Positions 9,409-18,134 of a stretch of DNA of 64,000 nucleotides are shown here, piece by piece. A program made the position numbers and the translations under genes. Source of the stretch: Leptothrix sp. (in: b-proteobacteria) (GTDB lineage Bacteria; Pseudomonadota; Gammaproteobacteria; Burkholderiales; Burkholderiaceae_C); assembly GCA_013822265.1 (NCBI GenBank), contig PNKD01000002.1, positions 28,563 to 92,562 of the forward strand, read 5' to 3'. The stretch's first letter is position 1. Every line of letters starts with the position of its first letter. The notes beneath the pieces were generated by a model that saw only the letters and a program-made list of their open reading frames with translations, had not been told where the DNA came from and searched no databases.

Positions 9409-10779
9409 CTAACGCAGCCACTCGATGACGCCGCGCCCCAGGCTCAGCAGGTTCGCGTTGAGCTGCTGCACGTCGTGCAGCGCGTTGACGTAGGCCACGC
9501 GCATGTTGTAGTGGTCGGCCTCGGCGGCCATGACGTCGAACAGGCTGCGCTTGCCCAGTTGCTGCCACTGCTGCAGCGTGAAGCTGCGCACCTGCTCGCT
9601 GTTCTTCAGCACCGCGGCCACGCGCTCGGCGCGGTCGACGCTGGCCAGTGCCTGCTCGTGCACCTCGGCAACGCGAGAGCGCCGCGACTCCAGCGCCTCG
9701 GCGCGCTGCAGCCGCGCGGCCTCGGCACGTTTGGCGGCGGCGCCGCTGGCGGGCTCCAGGCCCGGGCTGAGCAGCGGGATGTTGACCGACACGCCGACCG
9801 AGTACGAGCCGCTCTTGGCCGGACCGGTGGTGCCGCCGGTGCCGGCGGCGGCGCTGCCGCCGATGTTCCAGCTCAGCTGCGGCTTGTTGCCGGCGGCCAC
9901 GGCCTCGGCGTAGCGCCGCGCTGCCGCCGCCTGGGCGTCGAGCTGGGCGATCTCGGTCGAGCGTTCGGCGTCGGCCACCAGCTGCGGCAGCTCGGGCACG
10001 CCGTTGAACACGCTGCTCAGACCGTCGGTGGGCGGCAGGCCGTCGCCAACCAGGCGGCGCAGGCGCACCTCGATCTGGCGCGCGGTGGACTGCGTCTGCG
10101 CCAGCGTCAGTTCGGCCTGCTGCAGCGTCTTCTTGGCCTGCAGCAGCTCGCTGGCGCGGCCGCGGTCGGTGCGCACTATCGTTTCCAGCGCCTCGACCAG
10201 GCAGCCGGTCTTGCGCACGTGGTTGCGCCAGACCTGCCCCGTCATGCGCTGGCGGCTGCGCTCGAGCTGCAGCGCCACGGCCGTCAGCGCCAGCTGTTCC
10301 TGCTGCGAGAGGTGGCCATAGCGCGCCGACTCGGCGAGCTGCGTGCGCCAGTCGACCAGGCGGTCGGTGCGGCCGCCGTCGTAGAGCAGTTGGCTGACGT
10401 TGAGCGTGGCGCGCAATTGCAGCGCAGCGTTTCCGGTGACGCCGGCCGAGCGGCTGCCGCCGGGGCCGACGCCGCCGCCCACGCTGGCCTGCACGGCCCG
10501 CGCGGCGCGGGTCTCCTCGATGTCCTGCAGCGCGGCTTCGGCCAGCAGGCGCGACGCGCCCACGGCATGGCTGCGTGCCAGCGCGTCGCGCACCAGGCCG
10601 CCAAGCGTGCCGCGCGGGTCGGCCGGGGGCGTGGGCGCCGCGGCGGGCGACGGCGCGACCTCGGGCGCGTCCTCGTCGACGCAGCGCGCTGCGGCCGGCG
10701 CGGCCAGCGCGGCGCACAGCAGGCAGGCCGCCAGCGACGACGGGCGAGGACGGACGTGCGGGCGGGCGGTCATCGACAA
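9409..10779 (-). CDS. TolC-family outer membrane efflux/secretion protein
   Basis: Signal peptide, long coiled-coil repeats, SVGVSVNIPLLSPGLEPASGAAAKRAEAARLQRAEALE, LGKRSLFDVMAAEADHYNMRVAYVNA. Confidence 0.85.
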   Translation of the reverse strand: MSMTARPHVRPRPSSLAACLLCAALAAPAAARCVDEDAPEVAPSPAAAPTPPADPRGTLGGLVRDALARSHAVGASRLLAEAALQDIEETRAARAVQASVGGGVGPGGSRSAGVTGNAALQLRATLNVSQLLYDGGRTDRLVDWRTQLAESARYGHLSQQEQLALTAVALQLERSRQRMTGQVWRNHVRKTGCLVEALETIVRTDRGRASELLQAKKTLQQAELTLAQTQSTARQIEVRLRRLVGDGLPPTDGLSSVFNGVPELPQLVADAERSTEIAQLDAQAAAARRYAEAVAAGNKPQLSWNIGGSAAAGTGGTTGPAKSGSYSVGVSVNIPLLSPGLEPASGAAAKRAEAARLQRAEALESRRSRVAEVHEQALASVDRAERVAAVLKNSEQVRSFTLQQWQQLGKRSLFDVMAAEADHYNMRVAYVNALHDVQQLNANLLSLGRGVIEWLR

Positions 10780-10922
10780 GGGCTCCGGTCAATCGACCCC
10801 GCACGGGCCGTGCCGGGTCTTGCCGGGCAGTGTCGGCCGCGCCGGGCGGCGGCGATCGCTGGAGTTCAGCCCGCTTTGCGCCGCTTATCGATGGCGGTGG
10901 CCGCGGCCCCGCCCGTGCGACA

Positions 10923-11888
10923 TCACTTCGGCTGCACGCCGAACAGCCAGGCCAGCGCCGAGAAGCTGACAAAGGCCAACACGGTGCTGCTCATGATGAT
11001 GCGTGCCACGCGGCCGTTGTCGGCGCCGTAGCGTTCGGCCAGCAGGCTCACGTTGCTGGCACTGGGCAGCGCCGCCGCCAGCGTCAGCACGACGAGCTGG
11101 AACTTGGACAGCGGCGCGCCGAGTACGTGCGCCCCGGCGGCCAGCCCGAAGACCAGCAGCGGGTGCAGGAAGAGCTTGATCAGCGCCACCGGCAGATAGT
11201 CCGCCACCGGGGTGCGGGTGTGGGCGTGCTGGCCGGCGCGCCACAGCACCGCACCGATGGTGAACAGCGCCACCGGCGACGCCGAATCGGCGAGCATGCG
11301 CACCACCGTGTCGGCCGGGCCCGGCAGCTGCCACTGCATCACCGAGAACACCGCACCCAGCGCGATCGACCAGGGCAGTGGATTCGACAACGCGCCGCGC
11401 AGCGCGCGCGCCGCCGCCGCGCGCGGCCCCTGCCCCGCCGCGCCATGCGCCTGCGCCAGCGCGATGCACAGCGAGCTGGTGACGAAGAGGTCGGCCAGGA
11501 TGGAGCAGATCACCGGCCCCGCCGCCGCCGAGCCCAGCAGCGCCACCAGCAGCGGCACGCCCATGAAGCCGGTGTTCGGGAACGCCGCCACCAGCGCGCC
11601 GAAGGCGGCGTCCTTGAGGTGCACGCGCTCGCTCAGCGTCAGCGCGATGGTGAAGAACACGATGATCAGCGCCGCAGCCAGGTAGACGGCCAGCACCACC
11701 GGGTTGAGCAGGTCGAACAGCGGCGTGCCGGCGCCGAAGCGGAACAGCATGCAAGGCAGCGCGAAGTACAGCACGAAGGCGTTGAGCCCCGGGATCGCGC
11801 TCTCGGGCAGCACGTGGCGGCGCGCCGCCAGGTAGCCGCAGAGCACGAGCGCGAAGAACGGCACGGTGACCGAGAGGATGGACTGCAT
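10923..11888 (-). CDS. AEC (auxin efflux carrier) family transporter
   Basis: MQSILSVTVPFFALVLCGYLAARRHVLPESAIPGLNAFVLYFALPCMLFRF; FPNTGFMGVPLL. Confidence 0.88.
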   Translation of the reverse strand: MQSILSVTVPFFALVLCGYLAARRHVLPESAIPGLNAFVLYFALPCMLFRFGAGTPLFDLLNPVVLAVYLAAALIIVFFTIALTLSERVHLKDAAFGALVAAFPNTGFMGVPLLVALLGSAAAGPVICSILADLFVTSSLCIALAQAHGAAGQGPRAAAARALRGALSNPLPWSIALGAVFSVMQWQLPGPADTVVRMLADSASPVALFTIGAVLWRAGQHAHTRTPVADYLPVALIKLFLHPLLVFGLAAGAHVLGAPLSKFQLVVLTLAAALPSASNVSLLAERYGADNGRVARIIMSSTVLAFVSFSALAWLFGVQPK

Positions 11889-11960
11889 GGCGGCGCGGAG
11901 TATCGCAAGCCGGCTCGGCCGCCCGCCGCCCGCGTCTGCCGCGGCAGGTTGGCGCCGCGC

Positions 11961-12941
11961 TCAGGGCGGCGCCGCGCGCAGCAGCGCCACGATCTGCGCG
12001 CGCACCGCGGCCTCGTGGCCGACGAGCAGGTGGCCGCCGTCGTCGAAGCCGACGAACTTGGCGCCCGGGATGCGGCTGGCGGTGTACTGCGCCGCGGCGT
12101 AGGTGCCGAAACCGTCGTCGCGCGCACTCGCCACCAGCGTCGGCACGCGGATGGTTTCCAGCGGCGCGGGGCGCAGCCGCTTGCCCAGCCCGGTGTCGTC
12201 GAGCAGCCCGGCAGCGCGGCGCGACACCGGCAGGATGCGCCCGGCCAGATCGTCGACACGCGCGCGCTCGGCCGCACCGGCCGCGGCCACCTGCTCGGGC
12301 GGCGTCGCCAGCACGTGGCGCACCAGCGGGTCGCGCGCGATGTGCAGCGCGCTCCAGAACAGGAAGTCCGAGCCCAGCAGGCGCAGCAGCCAGCGGTCCT
12401 TCTCGTCCGACACCGGCGGCGCCGAATCGGCCACCGCGCCGGGCTTCCAGGCGATGGGCACGACCAGCACCAGCGCCGAGACGCGGCCCGGGTGGCGCAG
12501 CGCCATCTGCAGCGCCGAAGGCGCGCCGGCCGACACGCCCATCACCGCGGCCCGCGCAATGCCCAGCGCGTCGAGCACGCAGGCATGGGCATCGGCCTGC
12601 GCCTCGGGCGAGGCGTCGGCCGGGCGCGGCGTGCGCAGGTAGCCGAAGCGCGACACCGCGATCACACGCACGCCCTCGTCCACCAGCGGCCGCGCCCAGG
12701 CCATGCCCTGGTCGTGGCCGCCGCCGCTGCCGTGCACCATCAGCAGCGGCACGCCAGCGCCCGCCTGCTGCACCTCGATCTCGCCGCAGCGCGTGGCCAG
12801 CAGCGTGCTGCCCTGCGCCGCACGCGCCGCCGCCCGTGCCAGGTCGCGTTCGAAGCGCTCGCGCACCCTGTGGCCGGCCGCTGCCAGCGTCAGCACCAAC
12901 GCCAATGCGCCGAGGGCGGCCAGACGTGTCGCGGGCTTCAT
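11961..12941 (-). CDS. Alpha/beta hydrolase with N-terminal membrane anchor
   Basis: LLMVHGSGGGHDQGMAWARPL; nucleophile elbow GVSAGAPSALQ; late GGHLLVGHE histidine. Confidence 0.85.
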   Translation of the reverse strand: MKPATRLAALGALALVLTLAAAGHRVRERFERDLARAAARAAQGSTLLATRCGEIEVQQAGAGVPLLMVHGSGGGHDQGMAWARPLVDEGVRVIAVSRFGYLRTPRPADASPEAQADAHACVLDALGIARAAVMGVSAGAPSALQMALRHPGRVSALVLVVPIAWKPGAVADSAPPVSDEKDRWLLRLLGSDFLFWSALHIARDPLVRHVLATPPEQVAAAGAAERARVDDLAGRILPVSRRAAGLLDDTGLGKRLRPAPLETIRVPTLVASARDDGFGTYAAAQYTASRIPGAKFVGFDDGGHLLVGHEAAVRAQIVALLRAAPP

Positions 12942-13798
12942 GGCGTGGCGTCGAAGGTGATGTGCGTCAAGCTCAGGCGGCCGTAGACGAAGTCTCCTTC
13001 CGGGTAGGACCAGACCGCTTCGCCGCGCGTGGCGACGCGGCGGCCCTCGAACTCGCGGTAGTCGCGCATCGGCGTGGCCCAGTGCAGCAGCCGCAGCGAG
13101 CCGTCCTTCTGCCGCGCGCCGCGGTCTTCGGAGTGGAAGTTCACGAGTTCGCCCGCGTCGTTGAATTCGAGCGCGGCGCGCACGCAATGCGGCCCCTGCG
13201 TGAAGCTCACCGCGCAGCGGCGGTCATTGATGGCCGTCCAGGCCAGCCGCGCATCGACCAGCCACGACGGCGCGAAGAAACACAGGTCGTTGAGCAGCGT
13301 CACGGTCTCGGTGCGCGCCAGCGCGTCGCCTCGCAGGTCGACGACGTCGAACAGCGATGCCAGCCGCACCTGCATCGAAGCCTGAGCGCCGCGGTAGTCG
13401 TGCAGCACCGCCGCCGGCAGCCCGGCCTTGCGCGTACGCATGAAAAACAGGCGCCGCGGCAGGTCGAAGCGGTCGATCTGCAGCGCCGGGCCGCGCAGGC
13501 CGGCGGCACCGGGCCGGCTGAACATCTCGGCGTCGAAGTGCAGCTCGACGCTGCGCACCGGCGGCTTGCCCATAGCGCCGGTGACGCGCAGGTAGCGCTG
13601 CACCGGCGCGGGCAGCGGCGCGATCAGCGCCTCGGTCAATTCGGGCTTCGCCGGCGCAGGTGCGGCGGCCAGCAACGCGGCGCGACGGCGGGCGAATTCG
13701 GCACCGAGATCGGGCCCACGCCGCACCCGGTGGCCGATGACGAGCGCGACGGCCAGCACGACGGCCAGCGCGGCCAGGATCGGCATCCATGTCCCCAT
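12938..13798 (-). CDS. DUF6544-like membrane-anchored protein
   Basis: MGTWMPILAALAVVLAVALVIG TM segment; PVQRYLRVTGAMGKPPVRSVELHFDAEM. 4-nt overlap with the downstream hydrolase gene. Confidence 0.75.
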   Translation of the reverse strand: MGTWMPILAALAVVLAVALVIGHRVRRGPDLGAEFARRRAALLAAAPAPAKPELTEALIAPLPAPVQRYLRVTGAMGKPPVRSVELHFDAEMFSRPGAAGLRGPALQIDRFDLPRRLFFMRTRKAGLPAAVLHDYRGAQASMQVRLASLFDVVDLRGDALARTETVTLLNDLCFFAPSWLVDARLAWTAINDRRCAVSFTQGPHCVRAALEFNDAGELVNFHSEDRGARQKDGSLRLLHWATPMRDYREFEGRRVATRGEAVWSYPEGDFVYGRLSLTHITFDATP

Positions 13799-14000
13799 GC
13801 GGCACCTCTGCGTTGGTCGCCAGGGCCGGCAGCCGCGGGCCCGTGTCTGCATTTTCGAACCGGAGCCGAACACGCCGTGTTGCGTGGCGTCAAGGCTCGA
13901 CCCGCACAAGCAAGGGGGTCAGGCGCGAGACCGGGCGCTCTCGCGCCGGGCCGCCGCGGCGGCAGACATCCGCGGCGCCACAAACGATACTGATGCCGCC

Positions 14001-14495
14001 ATGGACGACACCCTCGACCGCATCACCACCTTCCTCAACGCCATCGGCCTGCCGGTGCTGGCCGGCGAGGTGCCGGCCGTCGCCTTCCTGCCGGGCGTGC
14101 GCATCGCCCACGGCACGCTGGTCTTCGACGCCACGCAACTGCGCTGGCCCGGCGACCTGCTGCACGAGGCGGGGCACCTGGCCGTCACGCCGGCCCACCG
14201 GCGGGCAGCGCTCGATGGCGCGCTGGAGGGCGATGACGCCGACGCGCGGGCCACCGAGGTGGTGGCCATCGCGTGGTCGTGGGCCGCGCTGGTGCACCTG
14301 GGCCTGCCGGGGGAGTTGCTGTTCCACGAAGGCGGCTACGGCGGCCGGGCGGCCGGCCTGCGCATGACCTTCGAAATGGGTGTCTACCCCGGTGTGCCTG
14401 CACTCGCCGCCGCGGGCATGACGATGACCGGCGATGCGGCCCTGGCAGCAGGCGCTGCGCCGTACCCGCAGATGCAGCGCTGGCTGCAGGATTGA
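14001..14495 (+). CDS. Hypothetical protein with HEAGH (HExxH) motif
   Basis: MDDTLDRITTFLNAIGLPVLAGEVPAVAFLPGVRI... LLHEAGHLAVTPAHRR. Confidence 0.75.
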   Translation: MDDTLDRITTFLNAIGLPVLAGEVPAVAFLPGVRIAHGTLVFDATQLRWPGDLLHEAGHLAVTPAHRRAALDGALEGDDADARATEVVAIAWSWAALVHLGLPGELLFHEGGYGGRAAGLRMTFEMGVYPGVPALAAAGMTMTGDAALAAGAAPYPQMQRWLQD

Positions 14496-14589
14496 AGGGA
14501 TAACCCGGTGTCGGCGCAGTTGACGCCAGGCACCGACGCTTGTCGCCGCTGCCGCAGAAGTGCTTGATTCAGAACGACGTTTTTCGAAC

Positions 14590-14605
14590 TGGATCGGTAC
14601 TTGCA
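14590..14605 (+). promoter_or_regulatory. Candidate sigma-54 (-24/-12) promoter upstream of the PEP-CTERM gene
   Basis: TGGATCGGTACTTGCA: GG and GC spaced by 10 nt, TTGCA element; 62 nt upstream of the ATG. Confidence 0.45.
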
Positions 14606-14666
14606 ACGCCTGCAACTCAGGCCAGGGGCACCGTCGACCCCGGCCGTCGCCGTTGAGGATGAACAC

Positions 14667-15356
14667 ATGACTTCAGGACATTGGTTGTTTCGTCATGGGC
14701 GCAAGTGGCTGGGCACCGCGTTGCTCGCTTGCGGTAGTCTGTTTGCGGCCCAGGTGCATGCGAGCCTGATCGGCGACACGGTCACCGTGGCCTTGACGGG
14801 TACCGGCATCGGCCTGGACACCACCGACACCCTGGCCGTGACAGCCGGCGTCGAGTTCGCACCCAACGGCACGGCAGGAGTCGCCGACACCAATCTGGGT
14901 GCGAACATGCTCGCTGGCGCGGCCAGCGGCGAGCGCATAGACATCGGCGCCTACTCGATATTCCTGCATCTCAAGGGCGACGACTACGGCACGGGGGCCT
15001 ACACCGCGGGCTTTGCCTCGACGGCGATGTTCGTCTTCAGCGGTCTCGACATCGCCAACGAAACCATCACTGGCATCTCGGTCTCGGCGTCAGGGGTCAC
15101 CGCCAGCGCCAGCGTGGTCGACAGCTGGTTCACGCTCGACAGTGCCAACCAGATTTCCTTCGCCATCGGCCTGGTGGAGTTTGCGCCCACGCAGCCCGAC
15201 ACCTTCGGCGACTTCACCATCACGCTGACCACGCGCGGCAACGGTACCCCGCCCGGCCCCAACCCCACCCCCGAACCCGGTTCGCTGGCACTGGCCGGCC
15301 TGGCACTTGCCGCCCTGGGCTGGGCCCGCCGCGGCCTTGCTCGCACGGCACGCTGA
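14667..15356 (+). CDS. PEP-CTERM sorting-domain protein
   Basis: Signal peptide; C-terminus PNPTPEPGSLALAGLALAALGWARRGLARTAR (PEP motif, TM helix, basic tail). Confidence 0.9.
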   Translation: MTSGHWLFRHGRKWLGTALLACGSLFAAQVHASLIGDTVTVALTGTGIGLDTTDTLAVTAGVEFAPNGTAGVADTNLGANMLAGAASGERIDIGAYSIFLHLKGDDYGTGAYTAGFASTAMFVFSGLDIANETITGISVSASGVTASASVVDSWFTLDSANQISFAIGLVEFAPTQPDTFGDFTITLTTRGNGTPPGPNPTPEPGSLALAGLALAALGWARRGLARTAR

Positions 15357-15492
15357 ACGGCCCGCGCCGCGTGACATGCGCACCGGCCCGAGCTTCGAGA
15401 ACCCCGCGCCGGCCATCGGCCGCGCGGCGGCGGCATGGCCAGCCCCGCCACGCAGGGCCCCCTTCCACTGAGCGACCCCCAGGAGCGCGCAA

Positions 15493-16017
15493 ATGTCTGA
15501 ACCCTTCATCGGCGAGATCCGCCCCTTCGGCTTCAACTTCGCGCCGGTCGGCTGGGCCCAGTGCGACGGGCAGTTGCTGTCCATTGCGCAGTACTCGGCG
15601 CTGTTCTCGCTGCTCGGCACCACCTACGGCGGCGACGGGCAGAGCACCTTCGGCCTGCCCGACCTGCGCGGGCGCGCGCCGGTGCATCCGGGCAACGGCC
15701 CAGGGCTGCCGCCTGTCAGCCAGGGTGAGGTCGGCGGTGCCGAGACCGTCACGCTGCTGCCGCAGCACCTTCCGCCCCATGGCCACACTACACGCGCGTC
15801 TGCCGATCTGGCCGCCGGCACCAGCCCGGCGGGCAACCTGATGGGCGCCAAAGGACGCGGCGGGGTCGACGTCTATGCGGCGCCAACCAACCTCACCGCG
15901 CTGGCGCCCGGTGCGGTCAGCAGCGCCGGTTCCAGCCAGGCGCACGACAACATGCAACCCAGCCTGGTGGTGAACTTCTGCATCGCCCTCGAAGGCATCT
16001 ACCCGTCGCGCAACTGA
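15493..16017 (+). CDS. Microcystin-dependent/phage tail collar family protein (copy 1)
   Basis: MSEPFIGEIRPFGFNFAPVGWAQCDGQLLSIAQYSALFSLLGTTYGGDGQSTFGLPDLRGR; ends GIYPSRN. Confidence 0.9.
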   Translation: MSEPFIGEIRPFGFNFAPVGWAQCDGQLLSIAQYSALFSLLGTTYGGDGQSTFGLPDLRGRAPVHPGNGPGLPPVSQGEVGGAETVTLLPQHLPPHGHTTRASADLAAGTSPAGNLMGAKGRGGVDVYAAPTNLTALAPGAVSSAGSSQAHDNMQPSLVVNFCIALEGIYPSRN

Positions 16018-16030
16018 ACAGGAGCCTGTC

Positions 16031-16552
16031 ATGGCCGACCCTTTCATCGGTGAAATCAAGATGTTCGCGGGCAACTTCCCGCCGCGCGGTTATGCGTTCT
16101 GCGACGGGCAACTGATAGCCATCGCGCAGAACACGGCGCTGTTCTCCTTGCTGGGCACGTACTACGGCGGCGACGGCCGAACCACCTTCGCACTGCCCGA
16201 CCTGCGCGGCCGCGTGCCGCTGCACGAAGGCCAGGGGCCGGGCCTGAACTCACGGCAGATCGGCGAGCGCCTCGGCAGCGAAACCAGCTCGCTGTCGTCA
16301 GCGCAGATGCCCATGCACAGCCACGCCCAGATGGCGTCGACCAACTCATCGAGCCCGGCCTACGGCCCCAGCAGCGCACCGGGCGCGGCCACGGCCACCG
16401 CGGCCTTCTACGGCAACGGCTCACCGCAGATCGACATGGCGGCGGCCGCGGTCGACGCCACCGGCGCAGGCCAGCCCCACAGCAACATGGCCCCCTACGG
16501 CACGCTGAGCTTCATCATTGCCGTGCAGGGCATCTTCCCTTCGCGCAACTAG
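16031..16552 (+). CDS. Microcystin-dependent/phage tail collar family protein (copy 2)
   Basis: MADPFIGEIKMFAGNFPPRGYAFCDGQLIAIAQNTALFSLLGTYYGGDGRTTFALPDLRGR; ends GIFPSRN. Confidence 0.9.
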   Translation: MADPFIGEIKMFAGNFPPRGYAFCDGQLIAIAQNTALFSLLGTYYGGDGRTTFALPDLRGRVPLHEGQGPGLNSRQIGERLGSETSSLSSAQMPMHSHAQMASTNSSSPAYGPSSAPGAATATAAFYGNGSPQIDMAAAAVDATGAGQPHSNMAPYGTLSFIIAVQGIFPSRN

Positions 16553-16560
16553 GAGCAGCC

Positions 16561-17079
16561 ATGTCTGAACCCTTCATCGGTGAAGTGCGCGTCTTCGCGG
16601 GCAGCTTCGCGCCGCGCAACTGGGCCTTCTGCGACGGCCAGTTGTTGCCCATCGCCCAGAACCAGGCACTGTTCTCCATCCTGGGCACGACCTACGGCGG
16701 CGACGGCCGCACCAACTTCGCGCTGCCCGACCTGCGCGGTCGCATGCCCACGCATGCCGGCCAGGGACCGGGCCTGACACCCCACACGCTGGGCGAGCGC
16801 AGCGGCCAGCCCGCAGTGACGCTGACGGCGGCGCAGATGCCCTCGCACACGCACACGCTGCGAGCGGCCGACGGCGGCGCCACCACCGGCACGCCGGGTC
16901 CGGGCGTGGCGATGGCCGCCACGGCAGGTGCCAAGGTCTACCGCGCGGCGTCGAACCTGGTGGCCACCGCCGCGCCGCTGGCCAGCACCGGCGGCGCGCA
17001 AGCGCATGAGAACCGGCAGCCTTTCCTCGGCGTCAATTTCATCATCGCCCTTTTCGGCATCTTCCCGTCGCGCAACTGA
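16561..17079 (+). CDS. Microcystin-dependent/phage tail collar family protein (copy 3)
   Basis: MSEPFIGEVRVFAGSFAPRNWAFCDGQLLPIAQNQALFSILGTTYGGDGRTNFALPDLRGR; ends GIFPSRN. Confidence 0.9.
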   Translation: MSEPFIGEVRVFAGSFAPRNWAFCDGQLLPIAQNQALFSILGTTYGGDGRTNFALPDLRGRMPTHAGQGPGLTPHTLGERSGQPAVTLTAAQMPSHTHTLRAADGGATTGTPGPGVAMAATAGAKVYRAASNLVATAAPLASTGGAQAHENRQPFLGVNFIIALFGIFPSRN

Positions 17080-17081
17080 CC

Positions 17082-17618
17082 GTGACCGCCTGCACCCTGC
17101 GCCCGGCCGTCGCCGACGACGCCCGCTTCCTGTTCGACCTCTACGCCGGGTCGCGCATGGACGAACTGGCGGGCGCCGGCTGGACAGCACCGCAACGCGA
17201 AACCTTCCTGCGCCTGCAATATGCGGCGCGCGACGCCCACTACCGGTCGGCGTTCCCGGCCGCCAGCGACCACATCGTGCTGTGTGGCGACGCCGCGGCC
17301 GGGCGCCTGCTCGTCGCCCACCGCGCCGATGCGCTGCACCTCGTCGACCTGGCCTTGCTGCCGGCCTGCCAGGGCCGCGGCCTCGGCAGCGCGCTGCTGC
17401 GCGAACTGCAGCGTGAAGCCGAAGCCTCGCAGCGCCGCGTGCTGCTGCATGTCGAGATGCACAACCGGGCGCGCGGGCTCTACCTGCGCCTGGGATTCGC
17501 GGAGATGGCGACACAGGGCCTGCACGTGTCGATGTGCTGGCCCCCTGCGGCGCGGGCAGCGGCCGACACCGCTGCCGCGCCGCTTCGGCACGCGACCCGC
17601 ATACCGTCAACCGCCTAG
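17082..17618 (+). CDS. GNAT family N-acetyltransferase
   Basis: TLRPAVADDARFLFDLYAGSR; LPACQGRGLGSALLRELQREAEA; VEMHNRARGLYLRLGF. GTG start 3 nt after the previous gene. Confidence 0.85.
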   Translation: MTACTLRPAVADDARFLFDLYAGSRMDELAGAGWTAPQRETFLRLQYAARDAHYRSAFPAASDHIVLCGDAAAGRLLVAHRADALHLVDLALLPACQGRGLGSALLRELQREAEASQRRVLLHVEMHNRARGLYLRLGFAEMATQGLHVSMCWPPAARAAADTAAAPLRHATRIPSTA

Positions 17619-17649
17619 AGCCGCCACCACCCCGTACAGGAGACCACCC

Positions 17650-18048
17650 ATGAGCAACCGACGCACCTTCGTCGCCGCCACCACCGGGGGCGCGCTGCTC
17701 GGCCCCTTGCTGACGGCGCCTGCCGCGGCCCGTGCCACGGTGGCGCGGCGCCTGGGCGGCAGCCCTACGCAGGCCGTGTTCCAGGCGCTTGCCGGCCAGG
17801 ATCTGCAGCTGCGCACGCAGCGCGGCGAGCGCCGCACGCTGCGCCTGTTGGCCGTGCGCGACCGCGCCGGCGACCCGGGCCTCGAGCAGTTCTCGCTGCT
17901 GCTTCGCGGCGATGCCCAGGCGGCGTTGCGCAGCGGGCTGTACCGTGTCGACCACGCCGATTCCGGTCGCTTCGTGATGCGACTCGAAGCAGACGGGCAC
18001 GACGTCCTGGGCGCGCTGTACCGCGCCGAATTCAGCCTGCTCGTCTGA
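17650..18048 (+). CDS. DUF6916-like small protein with Tat-like N-terminus
   Basis: MSNRRTFVAATTGGALLGPLLTAPAAA; 132 aa; co-directional with the Mdp/GNAT genes. Confidence 0.7.
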   Translation: MSNRRTFVAATTGGALLGPLLTAPAAARATVARRLGGSPTQAVFQALAGQDLQLRTQRGERRTLRLLAVRDRAGDPGLEQFSLLLRGDAQAALRSGLYRVDHADSGRFVMRLEADGHDVLGALYRAEFSLLV

Positions 18049-18134
18049 GGCCCGCGGCTGCGGCCGGCCCCGTGCCGGCTGCCGCACGGCATGGGGCGTT
18101 CGCGGTCCACGTCAAGGTCGCGCACCTCGGTGCG

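Noticed and set aside
10575-12986. 803-aa + ORF over the AEC transporter and hydrolase genes; likewise 857 aa at 33706-36279 and 836 aa at 44544-47054
   Set aside because: Arg/His/Gln-rich shadow translations opposite well-supported genes.
15493-17079. Prophage or tailocin
   Set aside because: Tail-collar domains are the only phage-like signal; no structural, lysis or integrase genes nearby.
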